DNA from: Candidatus Hydrogenedentota bacterium
GTDB lineage: Bacteria > Hydrogenedentota > Hydrogenedentia > Hydrogenedentales > SLHB01
NCBI GenBank assembly: GCA_020849535.1
Contig: JADLGB010000160.1
Location: 35,840 to 99,839, forward strand
DNA length: 64,000 nt
Direction: 5' to 3'
A model generated the notes under the pieces. That model was not told where the DNA came from. It searched no databases and saw nothing but the letters and a program-made list of their open reading frames with translations. Shown here piece after piece: positions 8,045 through 16,341 of this stretch; positions within the stretch are counted from its first letter, which is position 1, and each line of letters starts with the position of its first letter. The position numbers were made by a program, and so were the translations under genes.

Positions 8045-9844
8045 ATGATCAGAACCTCCTCATTCGTCCGAATGTTCACCTTTCTCGCAGTGGCAGCCGC
8101 CGGCAACCACGCTCAGTCAGCGGAACTGCTTGGGCACTGGAAGCTCCAGGGCGATTGCAGGGACTACTCGGGCCACGGAAACGATGGGGTCAGCCATGGT
8201 GTGAACATGGGACCCGAGGGCGCCGTGTTTGACGGGTTGAATCACTACGTGGAAATTCCAGACAGTCCGGTATTCGATGTCGGTACGTCGAGCTTCACCA
8301 TTACGGCGTGGGTCAAATGCGACGGGTCCGTAACGAATGTGCCGGGAGATATCGTCAACAAATACGACCCGGCGCTCCGCCGCGGCATCAACCTGCACGT
8401 AAACGCGAGTTCGCCGGGATACGCGTCGCTCAGCGATGCGCGTAACGTCCAGTTCGGAATCGACAATGCGGTCGAAGGAGAGTGGGAAGACTGCGGCCGG
8501 CCCTGGCCGTCCAATTCGCTCATCAGCACACTGGTGGTTTTCAAGGGGCACCTCTACACCGGTATCGCGGACGCGTCCGATCCCCAGGACGGATGCCACA
8601 TGTTCCGGTACGACGGCGGACAGAAGTGGGTGGACTGCGGCCGCGTCAGCGGCACAGGGCATCTCAAGAATGTGAGCGTATTCTGCGACGTCGTGCACCA
8701 GGGTGAGCTGTATGCCGGCTCGGGAATCTGGGACTGGGAAAAGGTGTGGAAAGGGCTTGGGGCAGAAAACGGCGACCCCGCGCAGATATACCGCTATGCG
8801 GGCGGCACGACGTGGGAGGATTGCGGGCAACTCACCGCGCCAAGCGACTTGCCGTCGTTCCGGGTCAGTAGCATCGCCTCGTTCGGAGGTCACCTGTATG
8901 CATCGGACAATACCGACGCCCTGTACCGGTATGACGACGCTCAAGGCTGGACGGCCTGTGGACGCCCGGGCAGCATCGACTACACCAAGTACCCGGCGGG
9001 CGATATTGTCGCGATGATGCCGTACCAGGGGAAACTCTATGCGGCGCGTCATGGCGCATCGGTATTCCGCTATTCCGGCGGCACCGATTGGGAAGACATC
9101 GGCGAAGTCTTCCACAACGGCAGGAGCGGCAAGTTCGGCTGCGACCAAATCCACACCCTCGGCGTATATCAGGGCAGTCTTTACTTGGGCACCTGGCCGG
9201 ACGGCAAAGTACTCCGTTACGAAGGCGGCCACGAGTACTCCGAGTGTGGCTGGGTCGGAATCGATCCCCAATTCAAAAGAAACGAAGTCAACGATCTGAC
9301 AGTCTACAACGGCAAGCTCTACGCCGGCGTCATCCCCAAGTCGGAGGTCTGGCGCTATGAAGGTGGACAGCAGTGGACCATGGTCAGGCAACTGCTCAAC
9401 AACCCCGACTTCAGTGTCAAGAAGCCAATCACGTGGGATCGGGTCCCCTGCATGACCGTGTATGGCGGCCGCCTGTATTGCGGGACGGGGACGTGCCACG
9501 GCCGTGCGGCGGAAGAATTCAACTACGATGTGGGGAAGGTGTTCAGCTTCGAGGCGGGCAAATGCATCTCCTATGATGACGACCTTGGATCGCAGTGGCG
9601 GCACGTGGCGGCCGTGCGGGAGAAGAACCGCCTCAGACTCTATGTCGATGGCAGACTCGTCGCGTCTTCGACGAAGTTCGACCCCGCCGCATTCGACTTG
9701 ACCAATGACAAACCGCTGCTGATCGGCTTTGGGCAAGAGAATTACTTCAACGGAATGCTGCGCGATGTGCGCTTGTATGGCAAAGCATTGAGCGCGGCAC
9801 AGGTCAAGAAGTCCAGCAAGTCATTGCCCGAAATGCGAGGATAA
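8045..9844 (+). CDS. Exported LamG-domain protein with a seven-bladed beta-propeller inserted in the jellyroll
   Basis: 599 residues from the ATG at 8045 (GGAG six bases upstream); a TTG at 8033 would add four residues. The signal peptide ends near QSAEL. Residues about 25-145 are the first half of a LamG/concanavalin-like domain (HWKLQGDCRDYSGHGNDG, then SFTITAWVK), and residues about 515-590 are its second half (WRHVAAVREKNRLRLYVDG, then DVRLYGKALS). Between them lie seven repeats of about 45-60 residues, each of the form DCG, then VYxGxLYAG, then RYEGGxxW. Seven such units fit a closed propeller. The protein probably binds glycans outside the cytoplasm. It stands four bases ahead of the sugar isomerase, so it is tied to that pathway. 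Confidence 0.8.
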   Translation: MIRTSSFVRMFTFLAVAAAGNHAQSAELLGHWKLQGDCRDYSGHGNDGVSHGVNMGPEGAVFDGLNHYVEIPDSPVFDVGTSSFTITAWVKCDGSVTNVPGDIVNKYDPALRRGINLHVNASSPGYASLSDARNVQFGIDNAVEGEWEDCGRPWPSNSLISTLVVFKGHLYTGIADASDPQDGCHMFRYDGGQKWVDCGRVSGTGHLKNVSVFCDVVHQGELYAGSGIWDWEKVWKGLGAENGDPAQIYRYAGGTTWEDCGQLTAPSDLPSFRVSSIASFGGHLYASDNTDALYRYDDAQGWTACGRPGSIDYTKYPAGDIVAMMPYQGKLYAARHGASVFRYSGGTDWEDIGEVFHNGRSGKFGCDQIHTLGVYQGSLYLGTWPDGKVLRYEGGHEYSECGWVGIDPQFKRNEVNDLTVYNGKLYAGVIPKSEVWRYEGGQQWTMVRQLLNNPDFSVKKPITWDRVPCMTVYGGRLYCGTGTCHGRAAEEFNYDVGKVFSFEAGKCISYDDDLGSQWRHVAAVREKNRLRLYVDGRLVASSTKFDPAAFDLTNDKPLLIGFGQENYFNGMLRDVRLYGKALSAAQVKKSSKSLPEMRG

Positions 9845-9848
9845 GAGT

Positions 9849-11249
9849 ATGCCGCACGCCGCACGAGTTGGCTTGTTGCCGATGTACCTCGAGTTGTACG
9901 ACCGCGTGCTGCCGGAGATGCGCCCCGCATTCTCACCGTTTCTCGCCGAGGTGCGCGACCAGTTCCAGCGAAGGGGCGTGCATGTTCTCCAAGAGAGCAT
10001 CTGCCGCACGCAGGACGAATTCGCAGCAGCGGTGAACCGCATCGAGCATGCGGACGTGGATATTCTGGTCACGCTGCACCTGGCCTATTCCCCGTCTCTC
10101 GAGAGTGTGGACGTATTGGCGAGGACCAGCCTTCCCCTGCTCCTACTCGACACCACCATGGACGCCGCCTTCGGCGTGGGGACGGACTCCAAACGCATCC
10201 AGTACAATCACGGCATACACGGAGTGCAGGATCTAGCGTCGGCGCTGCTGCGGCGACGCCGCACGTTCAGCATTGTCGCGGGTCACTGGAGGATTTCAGC
10301 GCTTTTCGACCGGGCGGTTTCGCACGTTCGATCCGCCGCGGCGGCGCGCGCATTGAGGCGGATGAAGGTGCTTCGTATCGGCGAATCGTTCAAGGGCATG
10401 GGCGACTTCTACGTCGAAGAGGACGAGCTCAAGAACCGGCTGGGGATTGAGGTCCTTCAGGCTGATACGCGACCCATGACCAGAGCCGCGGGAGAAATCC
10501 CGGAGGATGAAGTCATCGAGGAAGTCCAGGCCGATCAGCGCCGCTACGCCGTGGAAGTCTCCGATGAGGTGCACCGGCGCTCGGTGCGGGCGGGCCTCGC
10601 CCTGCGCCGCGTCACGGACGCGGCCGGGTGCGGCGCGTGCAGCTTCAATTTCCTGGCCTTCGAGTCGAATCGAGAGCCCCTCTCCACTCCCCCATTTCTA
10701 GGCGCTTCCAAGATGATGGCGGAACGTTACGGCTATGCGGGTGAAGGCGATGTGCTGACGGCGGCTCTGGTTGGAGGGCTCGCCCGTTCGTACCTCGTAA
10801 ACTTCACGGAGATGTTCTGTCCCGACTGGGAGGGCAACGCCATCTTTCTATCGCACATGGGCGAATTCAACCCGGAGTGCGCCGAGGGTACGGTCAGCCT
10901 GGTCGAAAAGGACTTCCCGTTCACAGAAGCGCTGAATCCCGCCATTCTTGTGGGCGCGATGAAACAGGGTCCGGCGGTGCTGGTCAATCTCGCGCCGGGA
11001 CCCGACGACACGTTCCGTTTGTTAGCGGCCCCCGTGGATATCCAGCCCGACACCGATCGGGCGGACATGCGGCAGATCGTTCGTGGCTGGTTTCGGGTTC
11101 CAACGGACGTGGCGGCGTTTCTGGAGTGGTACTCCACCAACGGGGGCACGCATCACTGCGCGCTCGTGCACGATGCCTCACTCGAGGCGATTGCCGATTT
11201 CGCTTCCTATTGCGGCATTCCGTGCGCCGTGCAGTCGGTGGTCCGATGA
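9849..11249 (+). CDS. L-fucose/L-arabinose isomerase-like sugar isomerase
   Basis: 466 residues; the ATG lies four bases after the LamG gene's stop, with GAGG at 9837-9840. The N-terminal half (RVGLLPMYLELYDRVLPEM, then DILVTLHLAYSPS) and the metal-site region (NFTEMFCPDWEGNAIFLSHM, then GEFNPEC) match the fucose/arabinose isomerase fold, and the C-terminal THHCALVHD supplies the His expected in the AraA-type active site. These enzymes interconvert aldoses and ketoses using Mn2+. It is followed by a sodium symporter and then a carbohydrate kinase and aldolase, the standard order of a sugar catabolic route. The substrate could be a pentose, deoxyhexose or modified sugar. Confidence 0.82.
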   Translation: MPHAARVGLLPMYLELYDRVLPEMRPAFSPFLAEVRDQFQRRGVHVLQESICRTQDEFAAAVNRIEHADVDILVTLHLAYSPSLESVDVLARTSLPLLLLDTTMDAAFGVGTDSKRIQYNHGIHGVQDLASALLRRRRTFSIVAGHWRISALFDRAVSHVRSAAAARALRRMKVLRIGESFKGMGDFYVEEDELKNRLGIEVLQADTRPMTRAAGEIPEDEVIEEVQADQRRYAVEVSDEVHRRSVRAGLALRRVTDAAGCGACSFNFLAFESNREPLSTPPFLGASKMMAERYGYAGEGDVLTAALVGGLARSYLVNFTEMFCPDWEGNAIFLSHMGEFNPECAEGTVSLVEKDFPFTEALNPAILVGAMKQGPAVLVNLAPGPDDTFRLLAAPVDIQPDTDRADMRQIVRGWFRVPTDVAAFLEWYSTNGGTHHCALVHDASLEAIADFASYCGIPCAVQSVVR

Positions 11250-11337
11250 CTGGGCACGCCAGCCATCCTAGCGTGCTTCCACAATTCCTGTTATTCCGCG
11301 TGTCGTTCTCGTTCGCATTCTGGGAGTAATCACGAAT

Positions 11338-12897
11338 ATGACGTTGAGTGCGCTGGATATCGCCATCTTCCTCGTCTATTTCGGGGTTGTCGTTGCACTC
11401 GGGTTCTACGCAACCCGCAAGAGCGTTGGAACCAAGCGCGACTACTTCCTGGCGGGCGACAAGCTGCCGTGGTGGATGATCGGCGGCAGCATCGTGGCCT
11501 CGAACCTCAGCACCCACCAGTTTGTCGGCTTGACCGGGGCCGCCTACGACCGCGGGTTTGTCGCGATCACCGCGGAGTGGGGAGCGATTCTGCTCGGGCT
11601 CAACGTACTGCTGTGGATCTTCTTGCCCTTCTATTTGCGCAACGGTTTCTACACCATGCCGGAGTTCCTGCAGCGGCGGTTCGGCGGCGCATCGCGCGTG
11701 GCCTACGCCGGACTCATTCTCCTGATCTACGTCTTCATTGAAATCAGCGCGGTGCTCTATCTTGGAGCCTTCACGCTGCATGCGCTACTCGGCATCAACA
11801 TGCTGCTCAGCATCATTGCGCTGGCTTTCTTTACCTGTGTCTACACGATTGCGGGCGGCTTGCGCGCGGTTGTTTGGACCGAGATGCTGCAGTTGGGCGT
11901 CTTGGTGCTGGGGGGAGTCGCCTTGGCGTATGCCGTTGTCCACGCCTCCGGCGGCCTCGGCAGCGTCATGGCGACCCAGACCGAGTGGCACCTGATTCTC
12001 CCCGTTGACGATGTCGATTATCCTTGGACCCAGTACATTGGCGGCGCACTGTGCATCAGTTCGTTCTATTGGGCAACCAATCAGTTCATCGTGCAACGGG
12101 CGCTCGCCGCGAAGGACGAGACCCATGCGCGGATGGGCGTGGTCTTCGCGCAATACATCAAGTTCTGTATTCCGTTCATCACCGTTATTCCGGGTCTCAT
12201 GGCCGCCAAACTCTTTCCCGGACTGGAGAAGGCCGACGAGGCCTTCCCCACGCTCGTCGAGAATCTCCTGCCGCACGGCCTTATCGGCCTGGTGCTTGCC
12301 GGATTGAGCGCGGCAATCATGTCACACGTATCCGGCGCGATAAACTCGTGCACCACGATCGCCAGCATCGACTTCTATTTGCCCTACATCAATCCATCCG
12401 CGACGGAGCGGCAGGTCGTGCGCTTTGGCAAGATAGTCGGAGTGGTTGTTGGGATCCTGGGCGTCTTCTGGGCATGGGTCCTGATCAGCCATTCCGAGAA
12501 GCCGGTCTTCATCTATCTCATGAATGCCTATGGCTACTTCGCCGCCGGCATCGCCGCGATGTTTCTGCTGGGCATCTTCTGGAGACGCGCGACGCACGCG
12601 GGCGCGCTAGCCGCGGGAGGACTGACACTGCCGCTCAGCGCCGCGCTCGACTACTTCTACGATATGCCCTTCGCGAACCGCACGGGGATCGTGTTTTGGG
12701 CCTGTATCGCGCTGGGCATAGTCGTGAGCCTCGGGACACGGCCCAAGCCCGCCGAAGAGATCGAAGGACTCATCTGGAACTGGAGAGCCGCGACTTCGAC
12801 CCAGGGGGAACACCGGCCCCGGGGATTCATGCGCCCATTCGTTTGGTGGATACTGATCACGGCCATCGTTTTGTGGATGTACGTCCTCTACGCGTGA
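11338..12897 (+). CDS. Sodium:solute symporter (SSS family), likely sugar importer
   Basis: 519 residues, with about 13-14 hydrophobic segments. The start DIAIFLVYFGVVVALGFYA, the motif YFLAGDKLPWWMIGGSIVAS and the following NLSTHQFVGL are hallmarks of the SSS family (SGLT-like) and include the sodium-binding first transmembrane region. The central SFYWATNQFIVQRALAAKDE is typical of the sugar-transporting branch. It couples sodium entry to uptake of a sugar across the inner membrane. It lies 88 bases after the isomerase and ends convergently with the FGGY kinase, with a 10-base overlap of coding ends (12888-12897). It probably feeds the isomerase/kinase/aldolase pathway; substrate identity is inference. 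Confidence 0.9.
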   Translation: MTLSALDIAIFLVYFGVVVALGFYATRKSVGTKRDYFLAGDKLPWWMIGGSIVASNLSTHQFVGLTGAAYDRGFVAITAEWGAILLGLNVLLWIFLPFYLRNGFYTMPEFLQRRFGGASRVAYAGLILLIYVFIEISAVLYLGAFTLHALLGINMLLSIIALAFFTCVYTIAGGLRAVVWTEMLQLGVLVLGGVALAYAVVHASGGLGSVMATQTEWHLILPVDDVDYPWTQYIGGALCISSFYWATNQFIVQRALAAKDETHARMGVVFAQYIKFCIPFITVIPGLMAAKLFPGLEKADEAFPTLVENLLPHGLIGLVLAGLSAAIMSHVSGAINSCTTIASIDFYLPYINPSATERQVVRFGKIVGVVVGILGVFWAWVLISHSEKPVFIYLMNAYGYFAAGIAAMFLLGIFWRRATHAGALAAGGLTLPLSAALDYFYDMPFANRTGIVFWACIALGIVVSLGTRPKPAEEIEGLIWNWRAATSTQGEHRPRGFMRPFVWWILITAIVLWMYVLYA

Positions 12898-14387
12898 GCC
12901 AAGGTATACGGACGCCCTGCCTTGACGTGACCGTACAGCTTGTGGAGCAGCTCCTGGTATTCCGCGAAACACGCCCAAGCTTCTCGCTGAAATTCGGCGC
13001 CGGGGAGTGGCACGCGCTCCAGAGCGGTTCGCTGCAACGTGCAGCCAAAGGCGTGCAGCGCCCCGTGTGAACCGGCGAGATCGCCGTTTGCCTGCCACAC
13101 CGGGAGAGGCGACATGAGGGCAGCGATGAGCCGACGGAAATGTTCACTGTTGCTGGCTCCACCGGTGAGCACAACGTTTTTGATGACGCCGCTGTCACGC
13201 AATTGAGCGAACACCCGGCCCAGTTCGAACGCGAGGCACGCCGCAGTTGCTGACAACAAGTCGTCCCTACTCGTATTGGCATTCATGCCGATGAACATGC
13301 CTCCGCCGTGAGCCCCGGGTATGAGCGGGTTCTCCTGGGTGTTCCAAGGGAGCTGGTATAGACCAGCATGTGGAAACGGCCGCCGCTTCAAAACGGCATT
13401 CGCTTTCGCCAGTGCTTTTGCCCCGTCACCGCCCGCGAATTCCCGAACGGCCCATTCCCAGGTGGCGTTGCCCGTCAACAGCGGCAACACGACGAGGCGT
13501 TGCCCCGGGACGTCTGCGGGCAAGACAAGCTGGTATGGTGATTCGCCCGATTGGGCTTCCGCGATTTGGAAGTTCCCCACCCAGGCGGTGCCGAGCGAAA
13601 CCTGAAGCGGCGCGTCAACCGCGACCGCCGCGGAGCGATAGCCAGCCTCCTGGTCGATATAGGGTCCAGCTACGGGAGTTCCCGCGGGAAGATTGAGTAG
13701 CGCGGCGCCGGAAACCGAGAGTGGACATGTTGTGTGCCCTTCGCGAAGCGGCGGCACAAAATCGAGCGCAAGGTCCAGTGCTTTAAGCGGACGCTCATCC
13801 AGGCACTGCCGCTGGGCATCGTACGGGCCAATCTGGATGGCGCTGCCCGCATCCTGACGCCAGATGCCTGTGAGCGCGAAGAAAAGATAATCCCCCGCGC
13901 CGGCGTGCATCACCTTGCCGCCGGAACCCGAGAACAGCTCGGATCGGTTCCGCCGTAGCCACAGGATTCTTGCCATCCCATGCGGGGGGACATCACGCAA
14001 GGTCAGCTTTCTCCAAAAGCGCGCAGGCCGCACTTCCAGAACGCGAGCGTTCATCGCGTGTGCGCGCGCGTCGTTCCACAGCATCATCGGCGTGAGTGGC
14101 GCGCCGTCCGGCGATACGATGATGCTGCTGCCACCCTGGGACGCCACGCCGACACCGAGCACGTGCCTCCAGCCGCCGGAACTGGACTGTTGCAGTTTCC
14201 GCACCATGCGCTTCAGTATGCGGAGGATAGCATCGACATCCTGTTCGCGTCCCCCGTTTTCCAAAAGACGTACCGGCAACCGGCTTCCAGCGCACACGAC
14301 CGGCCGGCCCGAATCACGTTCGAACAGGCACGCCTTGAGATGGCTGGTGCCGAGATCCAGCCCTAGAAGAGTATCGCTCGTTTTCAT
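12888..14387 (-). CDS. FGGY-family carbohydrate kinase
   Basis: 499 residues from an ATG. The N-terminal ATPase lobe starts LLGLDLGTSHLKACLFERDS (phosphate-1 loop of FGGY kinases), followed by GVASQGGSSIIVSPDG, the substrate-side VAGPYIDQEAGYRSA, and the C-terminal adenosine motif NVVLTGGASNSEHFRRLIAA. Length fits xyluloкinase-like members. It should phosphorylate a ketose or polyol with ATP in the cytoplasm, the step after the isomerase. It is divergent from the class I aldolase, sharing a 147-base intergenic region with AACATA-type repeats; a DeoR regulator is encoded close by. The exact sugar cannot be told from sequence. Confidence 0.88.
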   Translation of the reverse strand: MKTSDTLLGLDLGTSHLKACLFERDSGRPVVCAGSRLPVRLLENGGREQDVDAILRILKRMVRKLQQSSSGGWRHVLGVGVASQGGSSIIVSPDGAPLTPMMLWNDARAHAMNARVLEVRPARFWRKLTLRDVPPHGMARILWLRRNRSELFSGSGGKVMHAGAGDYLFFALTGIWRQDAGSAIQIGPYDAQRQCLDERPLKALDLALDFVPPLREGHTTCPLSVSGAALLNLPAGTPVAGPYIDQEAGYRSAAVAVDAPLQVSLGTAWVGNFQIAEAQSGESPYQLVLPADVPGQRLVVLPLLTGNATWEWAVREFAGGDGAKALAKANAVLKRRPFPHAGLYQLPWNTQENPLIPGAHGGGMFIGMNANTSRDDLLSATAACLAFELGRVFAQLRDSGVIKNVVLTGGASNSEHFRRLIAALMSPLPVWQANGDLAGSHGALHAFGCTLQRTALERVPLPGAEFQREAWACFAEYQELLHKLYGHVKAGRPYTLAHA

Positions 14388-14416
14388 AGGTATCCACTCG
14401 CCCCAGACTCAATGAG

Positions 14417-14446
14417 TTGCATTATGAACATATTTTATGTTATAAA
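14417..14446 (+). promoter_or_regulatory. Aldolase promoter with palindromic operator candidate in the spacer
   Basis: TTGCAT (14417-14422) and TATAAA (14441-14446) stand 18 bases apart. The perfect palindrome AACATA-TTT-TATGTT (14427-14441) fills the spacer, and a further AACATA lies at 14449-14454. The region also serves the divergent kinase. AACATA words recur in the promoter region next to the DeoR gene (16287-16314), so DeoR is the natural candidate binder; this is inference. Confidence 0.5.
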
Positions 14447-14534
14447 TAAACATATACGCAACATTCAGCCGCTGTTGTCGGTGAACGGCAATTTGCAGCG
14501 TGAAGCCGCGGTCGCGGAGAAAGGTCCATAGGAC

Positions 14535-15365
14535 ATGGGATACTTGGATGGAAGAGCGGTTCGGCTGAAGCGGCTCCTCGGCAAGGGGCGCGCCGTCGTA
14601 ATTGCCGTGGACCACGGCCTCTTTGACGGCCCCATCGAGGGCATGGAGGTGCTGCCGGAGACCGTACGGCGGATTAACCCCGAGGTGGACGCGGTCCTCT
14701 TGTCGCCGGGCATGTTGCGTCACTGCGCGGGCATCTTTGCGGGCTATCATAAGCCTATCGCGCTGGTGCGGTTGAATTGGAACACCGTGTACTGTTTCTC
14801 ATGGAACTACCGGATGGCGAAGAGTGTCGACGGCAGTTCCGTAGAGGCCGCATTGCGCGAGGGAATGGATATCGCCCTGGTCTCGCTCACGCTCCAAACC
14901 GGCGATGAAGAGCGTGACGCCGCCAATATCGCGCTGTTCGCCAAGCTTGCCGAGCAGTGCCACCGGCTCGGGATTCCGGTAATGGGCGAGTATTTTCCCA
15001 CGGGGCACCTCGACATGGGACCGGACGAGCTGCACGAGAATGTCTACATGGGTTGCCGGATCATTGCGGAGCTTGGGGCAGACTGCATCAAGACGTTCAA
15101 CACCTGCGACTATGCGTCGGTGGTCAACACGTGCGCAGTGCCTGTCTTTGGCCTGGGAGCGGAGAAACTTCCCACGCCGTTGGACGCGCTGCGCCTGGCC
15201 GCTCGCATTATCAACGCGGGCGCTTCGGGCGTCGTGTTCGGCAGGAACGCTATCCAGGTGGCCGATCCGATGGCGTTTCAACATGCCCTGTGCCGAGTGG
15301 TGCGCGAAGGACTGGCCCCCGAGGCTGTAGCGGCCGACTTGGGCGTGGAGGCGGTGCCAGCCTGA
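14535..15365 (+). CDS. Class I (Schiff-base) aldolase of the DhnA/LsrF/FbaB type
   Basis: 276 residues. The first strand VVIAVDHGLFDGP carries the conserved Asp-His of the DeoC/LacD/DhnA fold, and DCIKTFNTCDYASVV (about residues 183-197) holds the expected Schiff-base lysine. The end GASGVVFGRNAIQVADP is the phosphate-binding loop of this family. It should cleave a phosphorylated ketose retro-aldol fashion into dihydroxyacetone phosphate and an aldehyde, following the FGGY kinase. It is divergent from that kinase and convergent with the DeoR gene seven bases away. Family relatives also act on autoinducer-2 phosphate, so the substrate is not certain. Confidence 0.85.
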   Translation: MGYLDGRAVRLKRLLGKGRAVVIAVDHGLFDGPIEGMEVLPETVRRINPEVDAVLLSPGMLRHCAGIFAGYHKPIALVRLNWNTVYCFSWNYRMAKSVDGSSVEAALREGMDIALVSLTLQTGDEERDAANIALFAKLAEQCHRLGIPVMGEYFPTGHLDMGPDELHENVYMGCRIIAELGADCIKTFNTCDYASVVNTCAVPVFGLGAEKLPTPLDALRLAARIINAGASGVVFGRNAIQVADPMAFQHALCRVVREGLAPEAVAADLGVEAVPA

Positions 15366-15371
15366 GAACGG

Positions 15372-16178
15372 TCAGAGAGTGTCGGAGCCGAGGGGCTCTT
15401 CCGTCCGCACCACCCGAATGTCCGCGCCGGTCTTGCGCAGGCTGGCAAGGTCACGGGCCGAGACCCCGTCATCCGTGACGAGGACCATGCGCTCGTCAAG
15501 GCGCGCAACCAGCGCGATACTGTGTTTGCCAATCTTTGAGCTGTCGGCCAGCACCACGAGTCTCTCCGCCTGCCGGTGTACCGTCTTGTCGAAATGGGCG
15601 GTGGGAAGGTCCGCAGCGTAGACCTCGCCCCGGCGCGGATCGATGGCGTCCGCCCCAAAGAATGCGATGTCGATGCGGAATTCCTGTGCACGAGTCAGGG
15701 CGGTTTCCCCAACCAGGTCAGGACTCTGCCGCGCGAGCCGTCCTCCGTACACGTTCACTTCAAAGCCCTCGCGGGAGAACAAATCCATCGCCACCCGCAG
15801 GTTGTTGGTGAAGATGCGCAGGTCGAGCGTCTTGGGCAAGGCCCGCGCGAAGTGCAGCGCCGTGGTGCCGGTGTCGATGAAGACGGAAGCCGCGGGCTTG
15901 AGCAACCTCACGGCGGCCTCGGCTATGGCAGCCTTTTGCCGTGCGTGCAATGCGTCCTTTTCCGAGAAGGAAAGGTCGCGCACCATGGGCGCTTGGTAGG
16001 CGGCGCCGCCATGGGTGCGAACCAGGACCCCCTCCTGCTCCATCGCCGCCAAATCACGGCGCACGGTCATGGAGGTGACCTTCAGGCGTTCGACCAGATC
16101 CCCGACGCGCACGGAGCCTTCCTCCGCAAGCCATTTGCGAATGAGTTCGCGCCGGTCATTGTTCGTGGATTCGCTCAT
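15372..16178 (-). CDS. DeoR-family transcriptional regulator
   Basis: 268 residues from the ATG at 16178 (AGAGGGGG upstream); an ATG 27 codons earlier gives a tail without family resemblance. Residues about 8-62 are the DeoR helix-turn-helix (RELIRKWLAEEGSVRVGDLV, then TSMTVRRDLAAMEQEGVLVR, HGGA). The rest is the DeoR effector domain (VFIDTGTTALHFARAL, then VNVYGGRLARQS), which senses phosphorylated sugars. It lies between the aldolase (convergent) and the aminotransferase (divergent, 163 bases apart). It most likely controls both intergenic regions, where AACATA-type repeats lie in the promoters. Confidence 0.92.
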   Translation of the reverse strand: MSESTNNDRRELIRKWLAEEGSVRVGDLVERLKVTSMTVRRDLAAMEQEGVLVRTHGGAAYQAPMVRDLSFSEKDALHARQKAAIAEAAVRLLKPAASVFIDTGTTALHFARALPKTLDLRIFTNNLRVAMDLFSREGFEVNVYGGRLARQSPDLVGETALTRAQEFRIDIAFFGADAIDPRRGEVYAADLPTAHFDKTVHRQAERLVVLADSSKIGKHSIALVARLDERMVLVTDDGVSARDLASLRKTGADIRVVRTEEPLGSDTL

Positions 16179-16269
16179 GTGCACCCGCCCCCTCTGGTTC
16201 GATGGGATTCTACCGCAATCGCGCCTAGGCCTCAAATGCGAGAGCTGTTTGGACGCCAAGGCTGTTTCC

Positions 16270-16299
16270 TTGACACGTTTATATCAAACATGTTATTAT
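16270..16299 (+). promoter_or_regulatory. Aminotransferase promoter with AACATG/AACATA operator candidates
   Basis: TTGACA (16270-16275) and TATTAT (16294-16299) stand 18 bases apart. The palindrome AACATGTT (16287-16294) abuts the -10 box and AACATA recurs at 16309-16314. The same words occur in the aldolase/kinase promoter region. Confidence 0.6.
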
Positions 16300-16341
16300 T
16301 TCGTTTAGAACATACATAAACTGCAACGCCGGAGAAAAACC

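Noticed and set aside
8117..9736. Long open frame antisense to the LamG/propeller gene
   Set aside because: GC-rich codon bias leaves open antisense frames; no start signal, no domain, and the plus strand has a clear exported protein.
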